Shown: positions 1 through 8,644 of the stretch, in pieces
Position numbering within the stretch: the first letter of the stretch is position 1
How the letters are laid out: each line of letters begins with the position of its first letter
Assembly: GCA_964353405.1 (NCBI GenBank)
Contig: CAYGWJ010000331.1
Coordinates: forward strand, 1 to 20,656
Reading direction: 5' to 3'
DNA length: 20,656 nucleotides
Source: JBGLNJ01 sp964353405
Lineage (GTDB): Bacteria > Chloroflexota > Anaerolineae > Fen-1058
Program-made: the position numbers and the translations under genes
Notes under the pieces: model-generated
What the model was told of the DNA's origin: nothing
The model's input: the letters and a program-made list of their open reading frames with translations, nothing else
Databases searched by the model: none

Positions 1-797
1 GCCAGCGACCACAGTCCCCGGTATGGAATCAACTCGAACGGCGTCGCCAGCGCGCCGCCGGAGCCGATGCCCCACGCGCCCAGCCACACGCGCAAAATTA
101 CTTGCCACGCCGCGAACGGCGCACCGACGATGGCAGCCCACTCGATCAAATCACGCCAGCGCCGCGAGAGAGCAAAACTCAACAAAAAGCCTGCGGCCAC
201 CAACAGCGTCGTCTCTTTGGCTAGCGCGGCCAGTGCCAGCAACCCGACCGCACCACGCCGTCGTCCACGCTCATAAGTCAAGACCGCTGCCTGCGCCAGG
301 GCATAGGCTAACGGCTCGGTGAGATCGAGCCGCACGGCCATCATCAGCCCGCCGAACAGCCCGTAGCCTAACGCATACCACCGGCTCGCGCCCCGACCGG
401 TCAAAATGTCTTCGGTGAAGCGCGTGCCCATCATCAGCGCCAGCCAGTTGACCGCGATAAGCGCCCACGGGACGAGTGCCCCCTGCCCCACCGCCAGCGC
501 CCACGCGACGAGAGGATAAAGGATGCGCTGGTAGCGGTACGCTGGCACATCGAGAAAGCGAAAAGCGCCCAGCGGGTCACGCGCGATCTGGTAAGCAAAC
601 TGTCCGTCGTAGCCCCACGTGCCGCCTGCCACGCCCGGGTCGAAGCGGGAGCCTACAAGCGCGAACTGCATCGGGTTGCCGCCGTGGCGCGTCAGCGTCA
701 GCATGATGTAGGCCAGCGCAACCAGCCCGACGACGTGCCACGGTCTCAGATAACAAAGGACCGCTCTGTGTGACGAACGACGAATAGCGGCCATCAT
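1..797 (-). CDS. GT-C-like polytopic membrane protein (partial, C-terminus outside window)
   Basis: This frame is open from an ATG at 797 (a second ATG lies at 794) to the left edge of the window, giving about 265 residues with no stop. An in-frame TGA just upstream fixes the earliest start. The protein is hydrophobic with several membrane segments. Near its N-terminus it has GYDGQFAYQIARDP (about residues 60-75) followed by YRYQRILYP. From memory this pairing is typical of the AZOBR_p60025-like family of cell-surface glycopolymer membrane proteins, which resemble GT-C glycosyltransferases; I cannot confirm it by search. It starts 24 bases after the stop of the YfhO-like gene, so it is probably the last visible gene of the long operon. 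A role in envelope glycan assembly is inferred; the substrate is unknown. Confidence 0.72.
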   Translation of the reverse strand, partial: MMAAIRRSSHRAVLCYLRPWHVVGLVALAYIMLTLTRHGGNPMQFALVGSRFDPGVAGGTWGYDGQFAYQIARDPLGAFRFLDVPAYRYQRILYPLVAWALAVGQGALVPWALIAVNWLALMMGTRFTEDILTGRGASRWYALGYGLFGGLMMAVRLDLTEPLAYALAQAAVLTYERGRRRGAVGLLALAALAKETTLLVAAGFLLSFALSRRWRDLIEWAAIVGAPFAAWQVILRVWLGAWGIGSGGALATPFELIPYRGLWSL

Positions 798-821
798 CGG
801 TCAACAGAGTAGCGAGTCATT

Positions 822-3176
822 TCAACGCCGCCGCAGCAACACAACAATCAATGCTCCAACGGTGACAAACAGGGTCAACAGGCTGATCGCCATGCCCACC
901 AGGAACGAGCGCGGCAAGTATCGGAACACGACGACGTGCTCACCCGGTGGAAACGCCACGGCGCGGAAAGTGTGGTTCGCGCGCAAGATCTCTGCCGGCT
1001 TGCCGTCCAGCGTGGCCTGCCAACCCGGATAGAATGTGTCGGCCAGCACCAAAAAACCGCCGGATTCAGACGCGGCGCGTATTGTAACGGCATTAGGTGA
1101 ATCCTGCAAGGACTGGACAGTACCCGCTTTCCCTGCCGTCGTCAACGCGCTGCTTGATATTTGATATTTGACATTTGATATTTGAACCACCTGGCGTGGG
1201 TCAAACGACGGATCGGCTAGTCCCGCCAATGAATCGCCCTCGACGCGCGCTTGTGGAACCAGCCATGCGCGGCCCATCGCCGCGTCGTTGCGATAGATCG
1301 TCACCTCATGACCACGCTGGATGACGGGCAGCGGCAAATCGCGCTGGCTGACGATGTAGCGCGCGTTCATCACTCCGGCCACTCGAAGCGCGTCCGCAGC
1401 GGGCAGCTTGTTCAAGAGTTTCATCCATTCATCATAGTGGTTCGGCAGGAGCGAGTCAAAGTTGTTCGCGGTCGGCACGCGGTCAATCATCCCGACGTTG
1501 GGCAGGAGCGTCTCTCGCATGCCCAACCAGTACGCCGCGTCTTCCGGCCCAAACTTGATAAACGAAAGGTAATGCTTGAATTTGATGTCGGTCTCGTCAT
1601 CGTCGAACCAAAAGACACGCCCATCGCCCGCCGTGAGCACGATCTGCGCTGACTCTGTAGGCGCGCGGTACAGACTTGTGTCCGTCGTCGGATTGAGCCG
1701 CCAGTCTGCCACGATCAGGTCCGCCACAACGATGACGATCAACGCCGCCTGCCATAGTTTGAACTTGCTCCCCCCGCCGGACAGGGAGCTAACAGGACGA
1801 AACGCCAGACACGCCGCACACGCGCCCAGCGTCACGCCGAACTGGATCACAGGCCGGACGAACACAGCCCGAATGCCGATAAAAGCCGTTCCGGCAATGA
1901 CCGCCAGCAACACCCCCGCCGAAGCGACCAGCAAGTTGCGCCCCAGCAAACGCCAACGGTCACTTGCAAGCAACTGTTCTGTGCCGAGGCCTGCCAGGGC
2001 GGCGACCGCCAGCGTGTACACGCTCAACAACCGCGCCGGCCCCTGGAACAATGCCACGCCGGATACGGCCTTGTAGAGCAACGGAAAGAATGGCAAAAAT
2101 CTCCCTAGCGCAAAAAACAATGACACGCATGCCACTGCGCCAAAGAACACAACCACCCATTTGAAATTTGAGGCACTTGCACGCAGTGCAGGTGTTTGAG
2201 ATTTGAGATTAGAGATAGCAAACCCTGCCATCAACAGCGCCCATACCCCGACGTATCCGGCGTTTTCCCAGTAGTTGTCATAGCCCCAAAAGTTGCCATC
2301 GGCCGGGTTGCCCATCAGGTCAGGCGCGAAAAAGGTCAACAGGCGGAGCGGATGAAGAGAGTGTGTCACGGCAAACTCGTAATCCAACCCGCCCGTGCGT
2401 TGGGACTGGGCCGCGAGTTCGGACGACGGCAGCAGTTGCACCGTGGCCAATGCAAACCCAACCAGAAACGCGAGCAGCAAATGGCCGATAGCATATAGCA
2501 GATAGCGCCTTGTCTCCTGGTCTCCTGGTCTCCTTGTCTCCTGAATCATCCGCAACACTGCATACGCCATCACCACCAGCAGGCCCAACCCCGCCGTCTG
2601 CGCGTGACCGGCCAGGAGGCCGAGCCCTATCGTCAGTGCCAGCCACAACGCATCAGACAACCGCCGACGTTGCACGAGCAGCTCGGCGCGCCACAGCCAG
2701 ACGGCCGTCCAAGGAAAGGTGGCCGTGATGCTCAGGAAGCCAAAGCGAGCTATGAAGAATTGAGAGAGCTGAAATGCCAGCGCGCCGATGAGGGCCGAAA
2801 GCGGCCCGAGTCCGAATGCTCGACCCCAGGCGTACATCGCCAGCCCGGCCAGGATAACGTGCAGCACCGCCGTAAAGCCCATGGCCTGCTCGACAGGCAG
2901 CATGAGATACAGCGCGTTGAGCGGATAAAACACCGCCGACTGCAAATTGGCCGCCAGAGGCGCGCCATTGCCGACGAACGGATTCCACAGCGGAACCGTC
3001 CCGCTGCGCCACATTTCGACAGCCAACTGCTGCCACGGATAGAATTGCAACAACGGCACGCCCCAGAACAGCATGCGCCCGGCAAACACAATTCGCCAGA
3101 ACAGGATGAGGGGACCGGCGACGAGGACAACCCAGACAAGATGCCGTGAGGTAGATTTGGACCTGTTGTTCGTCAT
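822..3176 (-). CDS. YfhO family membrane protein (copy 2)
   Basis: This 784-residue polytopic protein has a first membrane segment at about residues 11-33. Early on it carries the YfhO-type segment FYPWQQLAVEMWRSGTVPLW followed by NP...GAPLAANLQ. The C-terminal soluble part contains DTFYPGWQATLDGKPAEI and ends in a final membrane segment. YfhO proteins are GT-C-fold relatives linked to glycosylation of surface polymers such as lipoteichoic acid in Firmicutes; the substrate here is unknown. The start ATG overlaps the upstream stop (ATGA), implying translational coupling. The gene is odd in carrying three tracts of 7-8 bp tandem repeats in its coding sequence (about residues 212-230, 321-339 and 664-675), which encode low-complexity segments such as ETRRPGDQETRR and QISNVKYQIS. 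They keep the frame open and probably lie in loops. It is a paralogue of the gene at 4813-7038. Confidence 0.88.
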   Translation of the reverse strand: MTNNRSKSTSRHLVWVVLVAGPLILFWRIVFAGRMLFWGVPLLQFYPWQQLAVEMWRSGTVPLWNPFVGNGAPLAANLQSAVFYPLNALYLMLPVEQAMGFTAVLHVILAGLAMYAWGRAFGLGPLSALIGALAFQLSQFFIARFGFLSITATFPWTAVWLWRAELLVQRRRLSDALWLALTIGLGLLAGHAQTAGLGLLVVMAYAVLRMIQETRRPGDQETRRYLLYAIGHLLLAFLVGFALATVQLLPSSELAAQSQRTGGLDYEFAVTHSLHPLRLLTFFAPDLMGNPADGNFWGYDNYWENAGYVGVWALLMAGFAISNLKSQTPALRASASNFKWVVVFFGAVACVSLFFALGRFLPFFPLLYKAVSGVALFQGPARLLSVYTLAVAALAGLGTEQLLASDRWRLLGRNLLVASAGVLLAVIAGTAFIGIRAVFVRPVIQFGVTLGACAACLAFRPVSSLSGGGSKFKLWQAALIVIVVADLIVADWRLNPTTDTSLYRAPTESAQIVLTAGDGRVFWFDDDETDIKFKHYLSFIKFGPEDAAYWLGMRETLLPNVGMIDRVPTANNFDSLLPNHYDEWMKLLNKLPAADALRVAGVMNARYIVSQRDLPLPVIQRGHEVTIYRNDAAMGRAWLVPQARVEGDSLAGLADPSFDPRQVVQISNVKYQISSSALTTAGKAGTVQSLQDSPNAVTIRAASESGGFLVLADTFYPGWQATLDGKPAEILRANHTFRAVAFPPGEHVVVFRYLPRSFLVGMAISLLTLFVTVGALIVVLLRRR
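1154..1185. repeat. Intragenic heptamer tandem repeat (TTGATAT type)
   Basis: Four consecutive 7-bp units, TTGATAT, TTGATAT, TTGACAT and TTGATAT, followed by TTGA, lie inside the YfhO-like gene and encode part of QISNVKYQIS. The base composition is AT-rich, unlike the GC-rich surroundings. Confidence 0.85.
2160..2215. repeat. Intragenic compound repeat: heptamers flanking a hairpin
   Basis: TTTGAAA and TTTGAGG (2160-2173) are followed by an inverted repeat CACTTGCA-CGCAG-TGCAGGTG (2174-2194, seven of eight pairs), then TTTGAGA, TTTGAGA and TTAGAGA (2195-2215). The whole encodes SNLKSQTPALRASASNFK within the YfhO-like protein. Confidence 0.75.
2487..2543. repeat. Intragenic heptamer plus octamer tandem repeats
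   Basis: Three heptamers (GATAGCA, TATAGCA, GATAGCG; 2487-2507) are followed, after four bases, by four octamers (GTCTCCTG twice, GTCTCCTT, GTCTCCTG; 2512-2543). They encode ETRRPGDQETRR and the adjoining residues of the YfhO-like protein. Confidence 0.85.
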
Positions 3177-4834
3177 AGGCGATCACTCTTCACTCGATAA
3201 ATGGTATAGCCCTCAGCCTGGTAAAGGGGCGACAGGAAACGAGCGTCACCCGGCGAGAACCGCTCGGCGGGAGTAGCAAAAACATAGGTAATGTTCCCAT
3301 CGCGCAGGAATTGCGCGCGCCACTCGTCTGAGGTCAACGGATCAAAGAAGCGCTTCATCGCCGCTCGCTTGTCTTCGATGCGCGCCGTCTCTGTCCCCAG
3401 GCCGATGTAAACGCGCGCGCCGACTCGCGCCGGAATATAGTTGCCCGCTTCGTATGACGAGAGGATCACGTCATCGTAGGTCGCGCGGGTCGCCAGCCAA
3501 TCGAGCGCCTTCACCTCGCCGCCATCGCGAAAGATGGGCGCAGTGCGCGCCGCAACCGCCAACATGCCGCTGCCCACCAGCAGGATGTTCGTTGGAATCA
3601 TTGCGAGCAGAATCAACGTGAGCGCCCACCAGCTCAACCCGCGCACCGAATAGCGCGGAAAGTGGATCAGCCACCGCACCAGCGGCGACCGCCGCCATGC
3701 GGGCAAGACAAACCGCGCCAGTCCCAGCGACGCCAGAATCGCCAGCGGAACCTGCCAGCCTTCGATGAGCCGCCGCTGCAAATTGAATGGCAGGTAGAGT
3801 AGCGGCGGAACGACCACCGCCCACGCGACCAGGCGCAATGTCCCGCTCCGCGCGTCGCGCCGTCGCAAAACATGAACCGCGCCCAAAATCGCCAGTAGCC
3901 CGACAAGCGCATAGCCCATTACATAGTGCAGCGGGTGCGGCGAGAGAATGAGGTTTTGCGCCGACCACTGCCGCATGACAGGATTGACAGTGAACACGAC
4001 CAGACTGTAAATCACCACGGGCGCAGCGATGAGGCACGCAAGGGCAACGTGTAGTATCTCGCTCCAAACGATGGCACGCCGCCGAAGCGTCACGGCCAAC
4101 CACGCCGCGCCTGCCACTGCCCACGCCACCGCCACATAAAATGGGACGATCAAGCCCATCGCCAGCCAGCACAGGCCTGCGATTGCACTCGTGCGAAGAT
4201 TGGAATTCGTCCACAACACGATGAATCCCGTCAGCAGCAACGTGCGTCCCAAGGCGATGTGTGGCAAAGCATACAGCACCAGGAACGTGAAACCCTCGGG
4301 CAAGATCAGATCAACGGGTGAGCTGCCCAGCCAGTTCGGCTGACCTATCAACAGCAACAGCCAGCCGAATCCCCCGCTGAACGCGACGATCAAGAACGTC
4401 AATCGGCGCATCGCGCGTGAAAGTGTAAACATCGCAGCAAAGCGGTATACCGTCAGCAAGAGTACCGCGCCGAACACAATCCGCGCGCCGTGATACACCA
4501 GGACCATCGTCTCGGTGAGCGGCCAGCCGCCCAGGCTCGCCGCCGCCGCCGCGACTTTGCCCAGCAGCAGGTGAAACAGAAAGAACAAGGCGCCTTGATG
4601 CGGCTCACTGGTATAAACGATGTGAAACAACCACTCGCCACGCGCGCCCTCGCCCATCTTGGCAAGATACGAGTACATGTCGTCAACGCCCAGCACGAAT
4701 CCGCCAAAGACGCGCGCGTCCGACGACAACGCTGCGCCGAGCAAGTATGGCGCGCTCGAAAGCAAAAGCGCCGCCGCCGCCCAGGCCAGCGCCCACAGCC
4801 ACTCGTATCGGGTCACTCGGTTTCGTGATTCCAT
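3173..4834 (-). CDS. Uncharacterised polytopic membrane protein (module partner, copy 2)
   Basis: The frame is open from 4930, but I choose the ATG at 4834 (MESRNRVTRYEWLW, 553 residues). It overlaps the upstream YfhO-like gene by only 22 bases and is followed at once by a membrane segment; the extra 32 residues before it are a Cys/Gly-rich read-back into the previous gene. There are about ten or more membrane segments. Shared with the gene at 7076-8644 are SYLAKMGEGARGEWLFH, then a Pro/His motif (YTSEPHQGA), LVYHGAR, and LQRRLIEGWQVPLAILASLG towards the end. I recognise no named family. Position and topology suggest a GT-C-like glycosyltransferase or glycan transporter working with the YfhO-like protein that follows, whose start codon overlaps this stop. 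Function is not established. Confidence 0.75.
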   Translation of the reverse strand: MESRNRVTRYEWLWALAWAAAALLLSSAPYLLGAALSSDARVFGGFVLGVDDMYSYLAKMGEGARGEWLFHIVYTSEPHQGALFFLFHLLLGKVAAAAASLGGWPLTETMVLVYHGARIVFGAVLLLTVYRFAAMFTLSRAMRRLTFLIVAFSGGFGWLLLLIGQPNWLGSSPVDLILPEGFTFLVLYALPHIALGRTLLLTGFIVLWTNSNLRTSAIAGLCWLAMGLIVPFYVAVAWAVAGAAWLAVTLRRRAIVWSEILHVALACLIAAPVVIYSLVVFTVNPVMRQWSAQNLILSPHPLHYVMGYALVGLLAILGAVHVLRRRDARSGTLRLVAWAVVVPPLLYLPFNLQRRLIEGWQVPLAILASLGLARFVLPAWRRSPLVRWLIHFPRYSVRGLSWWALTLILLAMIPTNILLVGSGMLAVAARTAPIFRDGGEVKALDWLATRATYDDVILSSYEAGNYIPARVGARVYIGLGTETARIEDKRAAMKRFFDPLTSDEWRAQFLRDGNITYVFATPAERFSPGDARFLSPLYQAEGYTIYRVKSDRL

Positions 4835-7038
4835 AACCGCACGGGTCGTTTCAACCAGCCTGCCAGCCAGCCAACCATCACACCGAACCACCCCACCGCA
4901 CTCACACGCCAACCCGCCTTGACCGTCCACGGATCGAACACGAACTCTACCCGATGATGCCCGGCGTCCAGGCTCACGGTCATCAGACCATCCACGCTCA
5001 AGATGGAGGCCGGGCGACCATCCACCATGGCTCGCCAGCCCGGATATGTACTTTGACTCAGGGTCAGCCTGCCCGGTCCATCCGCCTCTACCACCACCCG
5101 GTCGGGTGTGAATGTCACAATACGCGCCCCAGTCTCTCCTACAAACGCCCGCGGCCTCGCGAATTGATTCTCATACACGAACGTCGAACCGATGTGCGCT
5201 CGCTCGATCAGACCCTCGGCCCGGATCGGGAACTCGGCGGCAATGTAACGCACGTTGAGCTTGCCCAGCAATCGCGCATCCGGCGTGGCATCGCGCAGAA
5301 CCGTTTCCACATTCGATTCAGGCGGGAACGCCGGAATCGTCACCGAGTAACCGCTGGAACGAGTGCCAGTCGCCGCCCGCATCAGATCCGCGTAACTGGC
5401 CAGCTGCAGCGGGTCAACGCCATCAGCCAATTCCAACCCGGCGCGTTGGGCCACGTGCTGAGGCAAACTGTAACTCGGCGAGTAGACACGGAATGTTCCC
5501 CGTTGCACACTTGGCCCCAGCCATGCGGCCACGTCGGCATGATCGGCAAAGGCCCGCGCTTCCGGCACGACACGATAGAAAGACCAGTCCACCGGCAAGA
5601 GCGTCGCCGCAATGGCCACGGCCGAAAACACGGCAAACCCGCGCGCACCGATGCGCCCCTGTGCGCGCAGCAGCATCAACATCACCGACGCTGGCACGAC
5701 CAACCCCATGTGCAGCATCGAAGCGCGGGCAAAAGCCGCCTCAGGCTGGCCGAGCAACACAAAAAAGCCGCCCATGCCAAACATCAGTGCCAAGGCCGCC
5801 AGCGCCACGCCAGCCAGCGTTACCCAACCGTGCGGCCTGTGCACCGGGCGCATCATCACTTGTACGCCGAACGCGCACAGGCACACCGTGGCAAACGCGA
5901 CGATGAACCACGCGCGCGGCGGCACGCGCAGGAGCGCCAGCCCTGGCACACTGCGGAACAGCAGCGGAAACAGCGGACCATTCGTGCCGAGCGAAAACAG
6001 CGCTGCAAGGACGATGGCCAGCCACAAGAAAGCAGAAAGCCAATTCTGCCCACCACGTCCTGCAGCCCGCGCTCTGCGCGTCTTGCAGCCTGCGACCGCC
6101 ACGCCAGCCAGCGTCAACGGCATGACCCCAACGTACACCGTCCACTCGTGAAAGCCACTCCAGTCGGCCAGCAGCAGACTGACAAGCTGACGGACCGGCA
6201 ACGACCACTCGCCCGCCTCGGCCAGCGTCAATGCGCCGCGGTTGCTCTGCGTGATCAACTCTACCAGCGGCAGCCACAGCGCCGCGCTCAACACCGTAAA
6301 GGTCACCAGCATCACCAACACACACAGACACAGAGACAGTAGAACCTGACGACTTGTCTTCAAGGTCAGAACTGCCGCTGCCAGGCCATACGTGACGGAC
6401 AGCGCAAGAGTGTAAAAGCAGGTGCGCGGATCGGCCATGAATTGAATCGCCCACACCGCGCCCAGCCACACCGCGTCCACACCTGCACTGCGCGCAGGCG
6501 CAAGTGTCGCGCGCCGACGCTCGACCAGCCGATGGGCCGCGAGCACCGCCAACGGCATCCACGCCACCGCCTCGACCATGCCCACGTGCCCCGCGCCCAG
6601 ATGCGCGAACAGCTTGGGCGTCGCCATCCACGTCAGCGCACCAACAAACGCCGCCAGCCGCTCGACCTGCCATGCTCTCAGCAAGGCATACGCGCCGCAC
6701 CCCCCCAGCCACACGTGTGCGACGAACAACACGTTGAATCCAATTGCCAGCGGCAAGACGAGAAAGATTGCATGCGGTACGTAATGCAGGCCGGATAGGG
6801 GATTGGCCGCAAACGGTGTGCCACTCATGATCGCCGGACGCCACAGTGGCAAACGGCCAGTTGCCCTCAGACTCTCGACGGCAAACTGGATGTTAGGCCA
6901 ATGCGTGATCGTGAGATCGGTGAATTCGCTGCGCGGCGGATAGATCAGTCCGTCCGGCTGGACCAAAACCGGAAGGAATAACGCCAGTGTGATGGCAAGC
7001 AAAACCAGAACAGTCATGGCATCAGGATGGCGTGTCAT
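4813..7038 (-). CDS. YfhO family membrane protein (copy 1)
   Basis: This 741-residue polytopic protein has the YfhO layout: a short N-terminal segment and membrane helix, then SEFTDLTITHWPN and GRLPLWRPAIMSGTPFAANP in the first external loop. Many helices follow, and a C-terminal extracytoplasmic domain contains STYPGWRAMVDGRPAS before a last membrane helix. It starts at the ATG at 7038, 37 bases after the preceding stop; an in-frame ATG at codon 8 is an alternative. No strong ribosome-binding site is visible. It is a paralogue of the gene at 822-3176 and is likewise preceded by a member of the uncharacterised partner family. A role in transferring sugars or other groups to surface glycans is inferred from the family. 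A short octamer-like repeat (6322-6337) falls inside a membrane segment (LLSLCLCVLV). Confidence 0.85.
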   Translation of the reverse strand: MTRHPDAMTVLVLLAITLALFLPVLVQPDGLIYPPRSEFTDLTITHWPNIQFAVESLRATGRLPLWRPAIMSGTPFAANPLSGLHYVPHAIFLVLPLAIGFNVLFVAHVWLGGCGAYALLRAWQVERLAAFVGALTWMATPKLFAHLGAGHVGMVEAVAWMPLAVLAAHRLVERRRATLAPARSAGVDAVWLGAVWAIQFMADPRTCFYTLALSVTYGLAAAVLTLKTSRQVLLSLCLCVLVMLVTFTVLSAALWLPLVELITQSNRGALTLAEAGEWSLPVRQLVSLLLADWSGFHEWTVYVGVMPLTLAGVAVAGCKTRRARAAGRGGQNWLSAFLWLAIVLAALFSLGTNGPLFPLLFRSVPGLALLRVPPRAWFIVAFATVCLCAFGVQVMMRPVHRPHGWVTLAGVALAALALMFGMGGFFVLLGQPEAAFARASMLHMGLVVPASVMLMLLRAQGRIGARGFAVFSAVAIAATLLPVDWSFYRVVPEARAFADHADVAAWLGPSVQRGTFRVYSPSYSLPQHVAQRAGLELADGVDPLQLASYADLMRAATGTRSSGYSVTIPAFPPESNVETVLRDATPDARLLGKLNVRYIAAEFPIRAEGLIERAHIGSTFVYENQFARPRAFVGETGARIVTFTPDRVVVEADGPGRLTLSQSTYPGWRAMVDGRPASILSVDGLMTVSLDAGHHRVEFVFDPWTVKAGWRVSAVGWFGVMVGWLAGWLKRPVRLWNHETE
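6322..6337. repeat. Short octamer repeat in YfhO-like gene
   Basis: Two octamers, ACACAGAC and ACAGAGAC, lie next to each other in the coding sequence for LLSLCLCVL. With only two imperfect units this may be chance; it is listed because it resembles the other repeat tracts of the operon. Confidence 0.4.
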
Positions 7039-7075
7039 TTCGGACCACTCACATGGCCTTTCACATCTGTCGCTG

Positions 7076-8644
7076 TCATGGCTGGAAAATCGTCACCGTC
7101 GCATTGCGGAACACCTCGCGGCCTGGCGGCTCGGTCATGCCGAGCGCGCGCTCGCGCGGGCCGACAAACACGAACGCTGCGTTCCAATCAGTCAGCATCG
7201 CATCGCGCTCGGCGCGGCTCGTCCCTGATGCAAAAAACGCCTCGACACGCGCTTTCGTCCGCTCGGCGTTCACCGTCTCAAAAGGATGACCATACACCAC
7301 GCGGCGGCCCGCCCATGCGGGGATGAACGGTCCTGTCTCCGGCGAAGCCAGTACCACAACATTGCGCGGCGTGTTCTCGTGCAGCCAGTCCATCGCCGCC
7401 GCTTCGTCCGCGCTCACAAACAATCTCGAGTCGCGCTTCATCCCACCGCCGATGGCAAGCACAATCACCAGCAACGTCGTGAGCAGTGTAGCTGCAAACG
7501 CCAGGCCCGTCACTAGCCCGCGCTTCGTCAGTCGAGCCAGTCCCATCGCCGCCAAGATAGCCAGCGGTATATGCAGACCCAGACTGAATCGCCGCTGAAG
7601 CGCGAACGGCGCATAGAGCGCAATCGCCGTCACGCCGACCCAGGCCAATAACAACAGATCTAAATCGGTACGCCGCCGAATTGCCACGACCGCGCCCGGC
7701 ACGGCCAGCGCCAGAACCAATCCGTAACCAAGGCAATAGTCCCACACGGGCGGGGAGGGCGTGACGTTCTGCGCCGTCCATCCGCGCAATACCGGATCGG
7801 CCTGTGTGACCCACAAGGAATAAACCAACAACGGCAGCGTCATCACACCCGCGATGAACGCCATCCACACTTGAGGCCACAGAATGCGTCCATCCCGCTG
7901 CCACCGCAAGAGCAAAAAGACGCCCAGTGTCGCATACACAATCGCCACCGTAAACGGCTGCACAATAGCCAGCGCCAACGACATCGCACTTTGCGCTGCC
8001 AGCCGGCTGCCCCACCTCTCACCCTTCGGGCGTCCGACTCTCGACTGCCGACTGCCGACCAACAGCATGCCGATCATGAGCGCCATCGCCATCGGAAAAT
8101 GAGGATTGATGTGCAGGCCAAAGAACGTATTGGATTCGGGGATGAGCAAATCGGATGTGCCCAGATGCCCCAACACCACGGCCAGCCAGCCGAGGCCGGA
8201 TGAAAGTGCGACGAACAGGAACGCCAGGCGCCGCTCGGCCAGGTCTTGCATCTGGTGCGCAACTAGAGTGTACACGACCAACAGCAAGACAAAGCCTGCC
8301 ATGACGCGCGTCAGGTGATACACCAAGGGAATCGGCAGGCGTGTCCACTCGGCCACATGGCCGAGCGCCAGGTAATGCGCAAAGACAAATGCGCCAGGGT
8401 GATCTTGCGCTGTGTATGGCAAATGAAACAGCCAGTCGCCTTGCGCGCCGAATTGCATCTTGGCCAGGTACGAGTCGCCGTCGAGCGGGTTGAGCAGCGT
8501 GCCGACAAAGCGCAAATCAGGCGGCGTGGTCAAGTAGACAGCAGCGTAAGGTAAGCTGGCCAGCGCTATGACAAACGCGGAGACAACGATGACCCAGATG
8601 ATTTCAGAGTTGGGACGCCCAAAGGGTGGCATGTCAGATTGCAT
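7076..8644 (-). CDS. Uncharacterised polytopic membrane protein (module partner, copy 1)
   Basis: I take the ATG at 8644 (522 residues). The TTG one codon earlier is possible, but the ATG overlaps the upstream stop as TGATG, a usual coupling arrangement. The protein has many membrane segments. Near the N-terminus is DGDSYLAKMQFGAQGDWLFH, then YTAQDHPGAF and LVYHLTRV; further on is LQRRFSLGLHIPLAILAAMG. These align with the gene at 3173-4834, so the two are paralogues. I recognise no named family; a GT-C-like or glycan-handling membrane enzyme is the most economical guess. Around residues 195-204 (VGSRQSRVGR) the coding sequence contains four near-identical 7-bp units at 8034-8061, which look like a repeat acquired within a loop. 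Confidence 0.76.
   Translation of the reverse strand: MQSDMPPFGRPNSEIIWVIVVSAFVIALASLPYAAVYLTTPPDLRFVGTLLNPLDGDSYLAKMQFGAQGDWLFHLPYTAQDHPGAFVFAHYLALGHVAEWTRLPIPLVYHLTRVMAGFVLLLVVYTLVAHQMQDLAERRLAFLFVALSSGLGWLAVVLGHLGTSDLLIPESNTFFGLHINPHFPMAMALMIGMLLVGSRQSRVGRPKGERWGSRLAAQSAMSLALAIVQPFTVAIVYATLGVFLLLRWQRDGRILWPQVWMAFIAGVMTLPLLVYSLWVTQADPVLRGWTAQNVTPSPPVWDYCLGYGLVLALAVPGAVVAIRRRTDLDLLLLAWVGVTAIALYAPFALQRRFSLGLHIPLAILAAMGLARLTKRGLVTGLAFAATLLTTLLVIVLAIGGGMKRDSRLFVSADEAAAMDWLHENTPRNVVVLASPETGPFIPAWAGRRVVYGHPFETVNAERTKARVEAFFASGTSRAERDAMLTDWNAAFVFVGPRERALGMTEPPGREVFRNATVTIFQP
8034..8061. repeat. Intragenic heptamer tandem repeat (CCGACTG type)
   Basis: Four consecutive 7-bp units, CCGACTC, TCGACTG, CCGACTG and CCGACCA, lie inside the partner membrane protein gene and encode VGSRQSRVGR in a loop. 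Confidence 0.75.

Noticed and set aside
2487..2543. Possible CRISPR-like array
   Set aside because: The repeat units are 7-8 bp and contiguous, with no spacers, and lie inside a coding sequence.
4954..6342. Long plus-strand open frame (about 460 codons)
   Set aside because: It is antisense to the YfhO-like gene, rich in His, Arg and Gln, without any domain; a product of the GC-rich codon pattern of the real gene.
5741..6844. Minus-strand frame of 367 codons overlapping the YfhO-like gene
   Set aside because: It is a shifted frame of the same strand with Gly/Arg/Ala-rich content; the YfhO frame has family motifs throughout.
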